A DNA stretch of 64,000 nt from Polaromonas sp. AET17H-212 (GTDB lineage Bacteria > Pseudomonadota > Gammaproteobacteria > Burkholderiales > Burkholderiaceae_C). Where the stretch lies: positions 310,001 to 374,000 of the forward strand of contig NZ_NBZW01000002.1 of assembly GCF_002379085.1 (NCBI RefSeq), written 5' to 3'. Positions within the stretch are counted from its first letter, which is position 1. Every line of letters begins with the position of its first letter. Positions 35,888-44,106 of the stretch are shown piece after piece. The position numbers and the translations under genes are program-made. Below the pieces are notes generated by a model. The model had not been told where the DNA came from, ran no database searches, and worked only from the letters and a program-made list of their open reading frames with translations.

Positions 35888-36634
35888 TTGCGCTTTGTGC
35901 CAGCCGTTGAAGCCTTGGTACTGCATGGCGTGGCATTTGTGATGGTGCTGATGGTCTGTGGCCGCTGGCTGGCTGGCGTATCGGTACCGCTTGAAGCCGC
36001 TGCGCTGCTTCAGGGCGCATTGGCAGCGGCACTCTCGCACTGGCGAGGCCTTGCGCCGTGGTGGCTGCCGATCCAGTTCCTGTTTCCGATCGCGTCGATG
36101 GCGCTGCTGTCGCTTGATCTGCCACCCGGTCTTTTCCTCGTCGTATTCGTTTTACTTCTGGGCCTGTACTGGAGCACGTTCCGCACCCAGGTTCCGTTCT
36201 ATCCGTCCGGCCCGGCCGTCTGGGAAGCCGTGGCCGGCTTGCTGCCGCAGCACCAGGCGATTCGGTTCGTCGATGTGGGCAGCGGCGTGGGTGGCCTGGT
36301 GCTGGATCTGGCCGGACGCCGGCCGGAAAGCACGTTTGTCGGGATCGAAGTGGCACCGCTGCCCTGGCTGGCCAGTTTCCTGCGCACACGCAGCCGGCGC
36401 AGCAGCGGCCGCTTCATCCGGGGAGATTATTTCAGCCTGGATTTTGCCCGGTATGACGTTGTGTTCGCCTATCTGTCACCCGCCGCGATGCCGGCGCTCA
36501 GGGACAAGGCGAAAGCGGAAATGCGGTCCGGCACGCTGCTTCTCAGTTACGAGTTTTCGATCCCGGGCATGGCGCCAGATGACATCACATGGCCCGACCC
36601 CGGCGGACCTGCGCTCTACAGCTGGCGCATGTAG
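35888..36634 (+). CDS. Membrane-anchored class I SAM-dependent methyltransferase
   Basis: A protein of about 248 aa. The first 95 residues contain three to four hydrophobic segments. The rest is a class I methyltransferase fold with motif I VDVGSGVGGL (about 125-134), an acidic end of strand 2 in FVGIEVAP and YDVVFAYLSP further on. The start is uncertain: TTG 35888 gives the longest frame, and GTG 35897 is close behind. It lies 17 nt after flhC and before motA, all on one strand, which suggests a link to motility. The substrate cannot be told. Confidence 0.8.
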   Translation: MRFVPAVEALVLHGVAFVMVLMVCGRWLAGVSVPLEAAALLQGALAAALSHWRGLAPWWLPIQFLFPIASMALLSLDLPPGLFLVVFVLLLGLYWSTFRTQVPFYPSGPAVWEAVAGLLPQHQAIRFVDVGSGVGGLVLDLAGRRPESTFVGIEVAPLPWLASFLRTRSRRSSGRFIRGDYFSLDFARYDVVFAYLSPAAMPALRDKAKAEMRSGTLLLSYEFSIPGMAPDDITWPDPGGPALYSWRM

Positions 36635-36685
36635 GCAACGCCTGGCACAGCTTGCGCCGGCGCCGAAGCCTGCCCTTGTCCTGGT

Positions 36686-36712
36686 TAAAGTTTTCGTGCT
36701 GCTTGCCGTAAA
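36686..36712 (+). promoter_or_regulatory. Sigma-28-like promoter of motAB
   Basis: TAAAGTTT (36686-36693), 11 nt, GCCGTAAA (36705-36712). The -35 element is perfect and the -10 differs from GCCGATAA at two positions. It lies about 127 nt before the motA start and after the methyltransferase stop. Confidence 0.82.
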
Positions 36713-36838
36713 TCGAATGAAGACCATCTTTCATGCCATTGCTCGGCCATTTGCGGCAGCAAACGGCTTGTTATATTAATTGGTAAACAGAGGGCCGCTA
36801 ACCGTGGCGGGTCCTCTTTACGAGTGGAGTGAGCGCGT

Positions 36839-37699
36839 TTGTTAGTCATCCTTGGATATGTTGCCGTCACGCTTTCGGTCTTTGGCGGTTTCCTGCTGGC
36901 GGGCGGGCATTTGGCGGCGCTCCTGCAACCGATCGAGTTTCTGATGATCGGTGGTGCCGCAGTGGGCGCTTTTTTGGTCGGCAACAATCTGGCTGCGATC
37001 AAGGCCACGCTCAAAGCGCTGCCGACTGTTTTCAAAGGGGCCAGGTACACCAAGGCGCTGTACATGGAGCTGATGTCCCTGCTGTTTGAAATACTGACCA
37101 AGGTGCGCAAAGAAGGACTGATGTCGATTGAAGGGGAAATCGAAAAGCCGGAGGAAAGTCCGATCTTCAGCAAGTATCCGGGCGTGATGGGCGAGCCTCA
37201 CACGCTCGAATTCATTGTCGATTATTTGCGTCTCATGGTGTCCGGCAACATGGATGCGTTTCAGATTGAAAACCTGATGGATAACGAAATCGAGACCCAC
37301 CACAGCGAGGGTGAAGTACCCGTGCACTGCATCGCCAAGATGGGCGATGCCATGCCGGCCTTCGGCATTGTGGCGGCGGTGATGGGTGTCGTTCACACCA
37401 TGGAGTCGGTTGGTTTGCCGCCGGCGGAGCTGGGCGTCCTGATCGCCCAGGCGCTGGTCGGAACCTTCCTTGGAATCCTGCTTTCGTACGGCTTCGTCGG
37501 GCCGCTGTCCACCCTGCTGGAGCAGAAGCTGAACGAATCCTCGAAGATCCTCCAGTGTGTCAAGGTGACGCTGGTGGCGAGCCTGAACGGTTACGCACCG
37601 GTGCTGGCGGTCGAGTTCGGCCGCAAGGTCTTGTTTTCAACGGAACGCCCCTCTTTTCTTGAACTGGAAGCGCATATCAGGAAAGCCAGAACCAAGTGA
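36839..37699 (+). CDS. motA: Flagellar motor stator protein MotA
   Basis: A 286-aa inner-membrane stator subunit forming the proton channel with MotB. It begins LVILGYVAVTLSVFGGFLLAGGH, has four membrane spans, the charged cytoplasmic loop that contacts FliG, and the conserved AFGIVAAVMGVVHTM and GTFLGILLSYGFVGPL segments. The start is TTG 36839 with GGAG upstream; no ATG gives a complete first span. A sigma-28-like promoter precedes it. Confidence 0.97.
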   Translation: MLVILGYVAVTLSVFGGFLLAGGHLAALLQPIEFLMIGGAAVGAFLVGNNLAAIKATLKALPTVFKGARYTKALYMELMSLLFEILTKVRKEGLMSIEGEIEKPEESPIFSKYPGVMGEPHTLEFIVDYLRLMVSGNMDAFQIENLMDNEIETHHSEGEVPVHCIAKMGDAMPAFGIVAAVMGVVHTMESVGLPPAELGVLIAQALVGTFLGILLSYGFVGPLSTLLEQKLNESSKILQCVKVTLVASLNGYAPVLAVEFGRKVLFSTERPSFLELEAHIRKARTK

Positions 37700-37769
37700 C
37701 TGGCGACAGGCGGACCGGCCTGCGTTTGACCATAGCTTTATTCAAGAAACCCCCTGAGCGAACATCGAC

Positions 37770-38654
37770 ATGGCCGAAGAAGAGCGCCGCCCCATCATCA
37801 TCAAACGCATCAAGAAGAAACGCGCCGGTCACCACGGCGGCGCGTGGAAGATCGCCTATGCCGATTTCGTGACGGCGATGATGGCGTTCTTTTTATTGAT
37901 GTGGCTCATCGGCTCAACCGACAAGGGCACGCTCAGAGGCATCGAGGAGTACTTTAAAACGCCGCTCAAGGTCGCGCTGGCAGGCGGTTCGGGCAGCGGC
38001 GAGCGCTCAAGCGTGATCCCGGGGGGCGGCAAGGATCCGAGCGAGAAAGATGGTCAGCTCAGGAAAGAGCCTCTGGAGCAATCCGAAACGGCGCGCCTGA
38101 AGGCCCTGAAATCACGCATCGAGACTGCCATCGAAACCCAGCCGCTGCTGACGCCGTTCAAAAAACAGTTATTGATCGATATCACGACAGAGGGCTTGCG
38201 GATTCAGATCGTCGATGAAAAAAACCGACCGATGTTTGCCCTGTCCAAAGCCGAGCTGCAGCCCTACACGAGGTCAATCCTGCATGAGCTTGGGAGCATG
38301 TTGAATGATGTGCCGAATAAGATCAGTCTTTCCGGGCACACTGACGCCACACCCTACGCCAGTGGCGAAAAGGGCTACAGCAATTGGGAGTTGTCCGCTG
38401 ACCGGGCCGGCGCGTCGCGCAGGGCACTTGTCGCTGGTGGCATGGACGAAACAAAGGTATTGCGGGTCGTCGGTTTATCGTCGGCAGTCTTGCTGGACAC
38501 GCAGGATCCGGTCAATCCCATCAATCGCCGCATCAGCATCATCCTGATGACCCATAAAGCAGAGGAAGCGGCGCTCAATGAGGGCAAGAAGGTCACCCTG
38601 CTAAAAGAAGAACCTGAAGCCCGGCCAGGACCTGCCGGCGCACCAACGAAATGA
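37770..38654 (+). CDS. motB: Flagellar motor stator protein MotB
   Basis: A 294-aa stator subunit. A basic cytoplasmic start (IIKRIKKKR) leads into the single membrane span with the proton-binding Asp in YADFVTAMMAFFLLMW (about residue 32). The plug and linker follow, then an OmpA-like peptidoglycan-binding domain (about 150-265) with ISLSGHTDATPY and NRRISIILM. It is cotranscribed with motA. A short hairpin (38650-38671) overlaps its stop but has no T-run. Confidence 0.97.
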   Translation: MAEEERRPIIIKRIKKKRAGHHGGAWKIAYADFVTAMMAFFLLMWLIGSTDKGTLRGIEEYFKTPLKVALAGGSGSGERSSVIPGGGKDPSEKDGQLRKEPLEQSETARLKALKSRIETAIETQPLLTPFKKQLLIDITTEGLRIQIVDEKNRPMFALSKAELQPYTRSILHELGSMLNDVPNKISLSGHTDATPYASGEKGYSNWELSADRAGASRRALVAGGMDETKVLRVVGLSSAVLLDTQDPVNPINRRISIILMTHKAEEAALNEGKKVTLLKEEPEARPGPAGAPTK

Positions 38655-38950
38655 CGGATGACTTCGTCATTGCTAATCGCCATAGTCTTTTTCTGCTGGC
38701 CCGGCGTCATTCGCTTGGGTTAAGCAACAATGGAAAATGATCGGCATGATGCGTGAATGGGTACAAGGCGCGCTCTGCGAAATCCATCTCAACCTGATGG
38801 CAGCGATACGCTGCGCTTTGTACGGAGGAGCCTCCTGACCGCTTCCCGATTGGGGCCCCAAGGGGGCTGTGCTCCAGTACGCCACGGTGAGTTTTTGTTG
38901 CCCGCGTTGTGAGGCAACCTGTGAACATCATGTTCTCAGGAGGACTCTGG
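38655..38950. other. Gap between motB and the recombination module
   Basis: About 295 nt with no supported gene. It holds a few short palindromes (for example GCAGCG-ATA-CGCTGC near 38800) and ends with AGGAGG before the alpA-like start. No tRNA gene or copy of the tRNA-Asp 3' half is visible here, so I do not see the left end of the integrated element. Confidence 0.5.
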
Positions 38951-39361
38951 ATGTCTACCAACGAATCCGACGGGGGCGAGCTGACCGGGATTGGCGCTTC
39001 AAAGGCGATGACCGCTGCGCCCGCTTTCTTCCGCATCGCCGACGTGATGCGCATCACTTCACTGAGCCGGGCGACGCTGTACCGGCGGATCGCTGACGGC
39101 ATTTTTCCGGCGCCCGTGCACTTGGGCGGACGGGCCTGCGGCTGGACGCCGGCGGCGCTCCGAGCCTGGATCGACGATCCCGGCGGATATCGGGCACCTG
39201 GTCGATCCGATGACAAGAATGCTGGATCCAAGACGCAGCCTTCCGAATTGGCGGCGATGCCAGGGGGCTCGCAACGGCCGGGCGGCAATCAGGCTTCGGC
39301 CAGGATGGCATCGATTCGCGCGCCTAACTTGCACCAGGCATCACGCTTCTCATCGGCGTAG
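38951..39361 (+). CDS. AlpA-family regulator / excisionase-like protein
   Basis: A 136-aa protein with a winged helix-turn-helix near residues 28-80: FRIADVMRITSLSRATLYRRI, then GIFPAPVHLGGRACGWTPAALRAWID (in pieces). This is the AlpA/prophage-CP4 type, which usually controls integrase activity or excision. AGGAGG lies before ATG 38951. The last 70 residues are unconserved, and its 3' end overlaps the convergent integrase gene by 73 nt, which suggests its natural stop was lost or the tail is tolerated. Confidence 0.85.
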   Translation: MSTNESDGGELTGIGASKAMTAAPAFFRIADVMRITSLSRATLYRRIADGIFPAPVHLGGRACGWTPAALRAWIDDPGGYRAPGRSDDKNAGSKTQPSELAAMPGGSQRPGGNQASARMASIRAPNLHQASRFSSA

Positions 39362-40668
39362 TCATGGTGCATGTAATGCCGACGGATCTTGCTGCCGGGC
39401 ATCACATGGTTTTGGCAGCGGTCGATGACATCCAGGCTAACCCCCAGTGCTTGCAGCATGGTGGCGGCGGTACGGCGCAAGTCGTGCGGCGTCCATTCGC
39501 CGTTCTCACCCTTGGAAAGAACCAGGGTGTCGTCATTGCGTCGGTTTTTGAGTGGCTTGCGGTTCTTGAATTGCATTTGCCGGTCACCGACCTGCTTGGA
39601 CACGGTCTTGACGTTAACGTGCCCTTTTTGGTGGCGGGCAGGGAAACACCATTCACTTTTGTCGTCGCCCACGCCGGTAATCGCATGCAGGACCTTGAAA
39701 TGGCGCAGCGCGAAGTCCGACAGGTAGACCTGCCAATCCACGCGCGTTTTGGTGTTCTCACGCGGTACGAACCAGGTGCCCGCCTCGAGATCGACGTGTT
39801 CCCAGCGGGCCATCAGCAGTTCGCCGATGCGGCATGCGGTTCCGAGGCATAGCCAGAGAGCCAGCTGCGTTTCGTGCTGCAGGGGGCGGTCAGCGCTGCG
39901 CCGGTTGTCGGCTGTTTCGTACTGTTCCCGCGTTGCGGCAAAGATGTTGCGCAGCTCGCGGATTTCGGCGGGCTGCAGGATGCGCTCACGGATGACGGGT
40001 TCGTACCCTGCAGGAACCACCTGCTTGGTCTCGACCAGTTCGGCCGGATTCCCATCGATCAGCAGGGCCTTCCACGGCTGCCGTTTGATGGCCCAGCGGT
40101 ACATCTGCCGCACTTCGATCAGCATGCGCTCCGCCGTGCGGCTGCGCTTGCGAACCCGACCGACCTTGCGCAGCGCGTCACGCAGTTCAGTGTCGGTGAT
40201 GCTGCGGACAGGCAGCTTGCCGAGTTTGGGCAGGATGTCTTTCTCGAAGGTGCGGCGCAATTCCGCGTTGTCGTCGGCGCGTTGCACCCCATTGGCGATC
40301 CAAGCGTCGAACATCTCCTGCAGTGTGGCCGCCTCCCGCTTGCGCTGGATTTCTGCCGCAATGAGGGCTTCCCGCTGTGCTGCCTGCTCGGCCTCGCGCT
40401 CCATGAGCGCGACGCGGGGATCAGCGCCGGCGGCGATGCGGGCGCGTTCCTGGGCTGCGGTATCCCGTGCAACTGCGAGCGACACGTCCGTCGCGCTGCC
40501 GAGGGCGAGCTTGCTGCGCTTGCCATCGAAGCTGTACACCAGCAGCCACGACTTGAAGCCGGTGGGTAGTACGCGAAGGAACAGCCCGCCGCCATCGGCG
40601 ATCAGTCGTTCCTTGTCCGTTGGCTTGGCGGTCTTGACCGCTCGATCCGTCAACTGGTGCAGTGCCAT
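39289..40668 (-). CDS. int: P4-type tyrosine integrase
   Basis: A 459-aa site-specific recombinase. The N-terminus (LTDRAVKTAKPTDK, GGGLFLRVLPTG) is the DUF4102 arm-binding domain of P4-like integrases that target tRNA genes. The catalytic domain has the first Arg in CRIGELL, HDLRRT (HxxR) and a C-terminal Tyr in HYMHHDY. Length is normal and no frameshift is seen, so it may be active. Its start faces the tRNA-Asp 3' half at 40957-41001, about 290 nt away, across a region of repeats. Confidence 0.96.
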   Translation of the reverse strand: MALHQLTDRAVKTAKPTDKERLIADGGGLFLRVLPTGFKSWLLVYSFDGKRSKLALGSATDVSLAVARDTAAQERARIAAGADPRVALMEREAEQAAQREALIAAEIQRKREAATLQEMFDAWIANGVQRADDNAELRRTFEKDILPKLGKLPVRSITDTELRDALRKVGRVRKRSRTAERMLIEVRQMYRWAIKRQPWKALLIDGNPAELVETKQVVPAGYEPVIRERILQPAEIRELRNIFAATREQYETADNRRSADRPLQHETQLALWLCLGTACRIGELLMARWEHVDLEAGTWFVPRENTKTRVDWQVYLSDFALRHFKVLHAITGVGDDKSEWCFPARHQKGHVNVKTVSKQVGDRQMQFKNRKPLKNRRNDDTLVLSKGENGEWTPHDLRRTAATMLQALGVSLDVIDRCQNHVMPGSKIRRHYMHHDYADEKRDAWCKLGARIDAILAEA

Positions 40669-40714
40669 TTCATGCCTCCCGGCGAAGGGTGTTCGGCGGG
40701 GGCTTGAGCGGACA

Positions 40715-40806
40715 CTGTTCCCATGAATTCTGCTAACCCGCTACCCCCGGCGTAATGGGAACAGAATACCCCAAAAAACGCTTCCGTGGGAACACCGTGG
40801 GAACAG
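40715..40806. repeat. Four TGGGAACA repeats upstream of the integrase
   Basis: One inverted copy (CTGTTCCCAT, 40715-40724) and three direct copies (ATGGGAACAG 40755-40764, GTGGGAACAC 40786-40795, GTGGGAACAG 40797-40806) lie within 92 nt, between int and the tRNA fragment. Their position suits arm-type integrase or AlpA binding sites. The binding role is inferred. Confidence 0.8.
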
Positions 40807-40840
40807 TTGACACGCGCTTGAAAAAAACTGCTTCGGATGG

Positions 40841-40918
40841 CTTGAGACGTATTTAGACAAATAAGTCGTTTTAAATCAATAAGTTATGCTCTTAAATTCG
40901 ATTTCAAAACGTCTCAAG
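40841..40918. repeat. Perfect 10-bp inverted repeat near the attachment site
   Basis: CTTGAGACGT (40841-40850) and ACGTCTCAAG (40909-40918) flank 58 nt of very A+T-rich DNA. They lie directly before the tRNA-Asp 3' half and may belong to the recombination region. Confidence 0.8.
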
Positions 40919-40956
40919 TGATCGCACTAAGTTGATGCATTTTTTGAATTTACTGT

Positions 40957-41001
40957 CTGTCACGCCGGGGGTCGCGGGTTCGAGTCCCGTCCACTCCGCC
41001 A
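40957..41001 (+). pseudogene. 3' half of tRNA-Asp (attachment site copy)
   Basis: From CTGTCAC (the anticodon loop with GTC) through the variable region, T-arm (GCGGG-TTCGAGT-CCCGT) and acceptor strand to CCA, the sequence matches the 3' half of a bacterial tRNA-Asp(GTC). The 5' half is absent: upstream bases do not pair with the anticodon stem. It is therefore a 45-nt direct-repeat copy left by integrase-mediated insertion into tRNA-Asp. The intact gene should lie at the other end of the element. Confidence 0.92.
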
Positions 41002-41010
41002 AGCATGCGA

Positions 41011-41048
41011 AAAGCCGTTATAAGTCATTGATTTATAACGGCTTTTTT
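41011..41048 (+). terminator. Intrinsic terminator behind the tRNA-Asp 3' half
   Basis: A perfect 13-bp stem (AAAGCCGTTATAA 41011-41023, TTATAACGGCTTT 41033-41045) with a 9-nt loop, followed by a T-run. It is probably the original terminator of the tRNA-Asp gene, so the DNA from here rightwards is the pre-insertion chromosome. Confidence 0.93.
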
Positions 41049-41145
41049 CTTTTTCTGCGACACCATTTACAGCACCATCGGTGCTACCCCGAAGCCCCTT
41101 TGGTGTGGCGCAGCGCTGACAGCGCTTTTCTTTTTTTCAAAGTGC

Positions 41146-41169
41146 TTGTTATCATACATATGTGAACAA
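41146..41169. promoter_or_regulatory. Candidate GntR operator overlapping the gntR start
   Basis: An imperfect 24-bp inverted repeat with half-sites TTGTTATCATAC and ATATGTGAACAA pairs at 9 of 12 positions. It covers the GTG start at 41162, a position suited to autorepression. No second copy was seen before the catabolic genes. Confidence 0.5.
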
Positions 41170-41941
41170 TAAGCCTTCTGTCTTCCAGAAAAGCCGCATG
41201 CCGCTCTATCTGCAGGTGGCCGGCCTGATGCGGAAAAAGATTGAGAGCGCGGAATGGCACTTTGGCGAGCAAATCCCGACGCTGGACGAACTGGAGCTGG
41301 AGTACCGCGTCTCCCGCATCACACTGCGGGCATCGCTGGCGCAGCTTGAAGAGCAGGGCCTGATTCGCCGCACGCGTGGCCGCGGCACCTTCGTCGCCAA
41401 GGATTTGTCGCAACAGCGCTGGTTCAAGATGCCGACCAATTTCGATGACCTGGTGGCGGCCGTTTCCAGCCTCAAGATCCATCTGCTGGCGATCGATCAG
41501 GACGACCAGCCTTTGATCCCCCTGTTCCCGTTCGGCGACGTGGCCCCGGCGTACCGCCGGCTCAGGCGTGTGCATTTCCACAATGACGTGCCCTACTGCC
41601 TGATAGAGATCTATCTGGCCAAGGATATTTTTGAACTCGATCCCGTGGCCTTCAGCAGTGCGCCCATCATCCCGAAGCTGGCGTCGCTGCCCGAGGTGCA
41701 GATCGCACAAGCCAAGCAAATCATGCGCATTACCGTGTCCGACGAAGACACGGCCGCTCACCTGGACATAGGCGTGGGCGCTCCGATCGCGGACGTTTGC
41801 CGAGCCTTGCAGGACCAGCATGGGCGCATTGTCTATTACGCCCATATTCAGTATCCGGCCCAGATGATCCAGGTTGAAACCGACCTCATGCACGGAGCGG
41901 CGAAACCGAAAAAGTCCAGATCGCGCAAAACAGCCGTCTGA
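41162..41941 (+). CDS. GntR-family (HutC/UTRA) transcriptional regulator
   Basis: A 259-aa regulator. The N-terminal winged helix (about 15-75) has PLYLQVAGLMRKKIES, IPTLDELELEYRVSRITLR and GLIRRTRGRGTFV. The C-terminal UTRA ligand domain (about 90-245) has RRLRRVHFHNDVPYCLIEIYL. The start is GTG, inside a palindrome. It stands 22 nt before the mandelate-racemase-family gene and probably controls this operon in response to its substrate. Confidence 0.93.
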   Translation: MNNKPSVFQKSRMPLYLQVAGLMRKKIESAEWHFGEQIPTLDELELEYRVSRITLRASLAQLEEQGLIRRTRGRGTFVAKDLSQQRWFKMPTNFDDLVAAVSSLKIHLLAIDQDDQPLIPLFPFGDVAPAYRRLRRVHFHNDVPYCLIEIYLAKDIFELDPVAFSSAPIIPKLASLPEVQIAQAKQIMRITVSDEDTAAHLDIGVGAPIADVCRALQDQHGRIVYYAHIQYPAQMIQVETDLMHGAAKPKKSRSRKTAV

Positions 41942-41962
41942 TCCATTATTTCAGAGACACGC

Positions 41963-43129
41963 ATGACCCTTGCTCCTATCACTTCGTTCAACAAGCTCCC
42001 CGCTGTTCAGCTGGCCAAAGTCGAGGCCATGGTATTTCGCGTCCCCATTGACGAGCCGGTACAGACTTCATTCGGGATCATGTATGACCGCCCCGCCGTG
42101 CTCGTGCGCGTCGAGGACCGCGAGGGCGCCGTCGGCTGGGGCGAGATCTGGTGCAACTTTCCCGGCGTAGGCGCTGAGCACCGCGCGCGCGTTCTCGAGT
42201 CGGCGATCGCGCCCATCCTGCTAGCGCAAGAATGGAAAACCCCCGAACATGCTTTCCGGGAACTGTCCCGGCGTCTGCACATCCTCGGCATTCAGTGCGG
42301 TGAGCCTGGAACGATCGCACAGGCCATCGCTGGCGCCGACATCGCGCTCTGGGACCTGGTGGCGAGAAAGGTGGACCAGCCCCTCTGGCGGCTGCTGGGT
42401 GGAACGGCCTGCATACAAACTTATGCATCCGGCCTGAGTCCGACGCAGCCGGAAAAACTTGCCGCTGCCAAACGGGATGAAGGATTTCGCGCTTTCAAGC
42501 TCAAGGTGGGTTTCGGCGCTGAGCGGGATGTCGCCAACCTGCGCGCCTTGCGCGAGCTGCTCGGCCCGGATGCGACCTTGATGGTCGATGCCAACCAGGC
42601 GTGGACACCGGATGAAGTGGCCGATATGAGCCTCCGGCTGGCCGAGTTCCGGCCGGCCTGGCTCGAAGAGCCGATTGCCGCGGATTATTCCCTGGCTGAC
42701 TGGGGCCGCATTGCCAGGCAATCCCCGATTCCTCTGGCCGCCGGCGAAAACATGCGCGGTGAGCAGCAGTTCACCGATGCCATCGACTGCGGTGCGTTTT
42801 CCGTGATCCAGCCCGACCTGGGGAAATGGGGCGGCTTCAGCGGCTGCCTGCCCGTTGCGCGCCAGGCCATGGACAAGGGCCGCATGTTTTGCCCGCACTG
42901 GCTGGGTGGCGGAATCGGCTTGCTGGCGTCCATGCATTTGAAGGCGGCAGTCGGTGGTGCCGGCTACGTGGAGGTGGACTCGAACCCCAATCCCTTGCGC
43001 GAATTGCTGGCCACTCCCTATCCTGCCGTCAACGAGGGCGCCGTCATCCTGTCGGATCATCCGGGGCTGGGTGTCGCGCCTGACATGGACGCCGTGCGCG
43101 GCTTCCTGACCAGGCATCACTACGCTTGA
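41963..43129 (+). CDS. Mandelate racemase/muconate lactonizing enzyme family protein
   Basis: A 388-aa member of the enolase superfamily, acting on an alpha-hydroxy or sugar acid. The catalytic KxK is in FKLKVGFG, the metal ligands are in MVDANQAW, WLEEPI and AGEN, and QPDLGKWGG with CPHWLGGGIG supplies the Asp-His pair of the mandelate racemase subgroup. The substrate cannot be told from sequence. A dehydrogenase for hydroxyacids and a Bug receptor follow, so uptake and oxidation of an organic acid is likely. Confidence 0.9.
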   Translation: MTLAPITSFNKLPAVQLAKVEAMVFRVPIDEPVQTSFGIMYDRPAVLVRVEDREGAVGWGEIWCNFPGVGAEHRARVLESAIAPILLAQEWKTPEHAFRELSRRLHILGIQCGEPGTIAQAIAGADIALWDLVARKVDQPLWRLLGGTACIQTYASGLSPTQPEKLAAAKRDEGFRAFKLKVGFGAERDVANLRALRELLGPDATLMVDANQAWTPDEVADMSLRLAEFRPAWLEEPIAADYSLADWGRIARQSPIPLAAGENMRGEQQFTDAIDCGAFSVIQPDLGKWGGFSGCLPVARQAMDKGRMFCPHWLGGGIGLLASMHLKAAVGGAGYVEVDSNPNPLRELLATPYPAVNEGAVILSDHPGLGVAPDMDAVRGFLTRHHYA

Positions 43130-43179
43130 ACGCACCCCGGCACCTCAAGGTTTGAATCCACCCAGAAAGACAAAGCATC

Positions 43180-44106
43180 ATGACGAAAAAAATAGTGATT
43201 TCCGAATTCATGGACGAGGCGGCGGTGGACAGCCTGCGAACGTCTTTTGATGTTCTGTACGACCCTGAGCTCGCGCTGCAGCGCCCGGCGCTGGCCAGGG
43301 CGTTGCAGGATGCGGATGGGCTGATTGTGCGCAACCGTACCCAGGTCGACCGGGACCTGCTTGCCGGTGCCGGCAAGCTCGTCGCCGTCGGCCGCCTGGG
43401 CGTTGGCCTGGAGAACATCGACCAGGACTGCTGCGCCAGACAGGGTGTTGCCGTCATTCCGGCAGTGGGTGCCAATGCGGCAGCGGTGGCGGAATATGTC
43501 ATCAGCATGGCCATGGTTCTCATGCGCGGCTTTCTCTTTTCGTCAGCCAGCGTGGCTCAGGGCCTCTGGCCGCGCGCCCAACTGGCCTCCGGCCTGGAGG
43601 CCGCGGGCAAGACCATGGCTATCGTCGGGTTCGGCTCCGTGGGGCAGAGCGTCGGCAAGCTGGCACAGGCGATGAACATGCGCGTCATCGCCTACGACCC
43701 GGTTCTTCCCTCCACGCATCCGGCCTGGATCAACGCTGTGCGCTGCCCGGACCTCGATGCCTTGTTTCGTGCCGCCGATGTCGTGACCCTGCATCTGCCG
43801 TTCACACCCGAAAACGCCAATCTGGTCAGCGATCGCGAGCTGGCGATCATGAAAAAAGGTGCTGTTCTCATCAACACGGCCAGGGGCGGCCTGGTCAGCG
43901 AACCGGCGCTGGTCAGGGCGCTCAGGTCGGGCATGCTTGCCGCGGCGGCGGTCGATGTGTTCGAACAGGAGCCGCTGCCCGCTGACTCTGTGCTGGCCGA
44001 TTGTCCCAATTTGTTTCTGACGCCGCACATTGCCGGCGTCACACAGGAGTCCAATGTGCGCGTGTCATCGCTGATCGCGCAACGCATCGCAGAAGTCCTC
44101 AGTTAG
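43180..44106 (+). CDS. D-2-hydroxyacid dehydrogenase (NAD-dependent)
   Basis: A 308-aa oxidoreductase of the D-isomer-specific family. The Rossmann motif is GFGSVGQSVG with an acidic YDP about 20 residues later. The catalytic Arg is in NTARGG, the Glu in FEQEPL and the His in TPHIAG. The N-terminal substrate domain is complete (RLGVGLENID). It may oxidise or reduce the product of the adjacent mandelate-racemase-family enzyme. It is cotranscribed with its neighbours. Confidence 0.92.
   Translation: MTKKIVISEFMDEAAVDSLRTSFDVLYDPELALQRPALARALQDADGLIVRNRTQVDRDLLAGAGKLVAVGRLGVGLENIDQDCCARQGVAVIPAVGANAAAVAEYVISMAMVLMRGFLFSSASVAQGLWPRAQLASGLEAAGKTMAIVGFGSVGQSVGKLAQAMNMRVIAYDPVLPSTHPAWINAVRCPDLDALFRAADVVTLHLPFTPENANLVSDRELAIMKKGAVLINTARGGLVSEPALVRALRSGMLAAAAVDVFEQEPLPADSVLADCPNLFLTPHIAGVTQESNVRVSSLIAQRIAEVLS

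Noticed and set aside
36775..36801. Second sigma-28-like -10 (GCCGCTAA, 36794-36801) before motA
   Set aside because: The -10 is good but the -35 at the right distance (ATTAATTG) is poor; the site at 36686-36712 is much better.
38650..38671. Hairpin AATGACG/CGTCATT at the motB stop as terminator
   Set aside because: The stem is only 7 bp and no T-run follows.
38707..39288. 193-aa open frame antisense to the alpA-like gene
   Set aside because: It is the mirror of a gene with a clear helix-turn-helix and a good ribosome-binding site.
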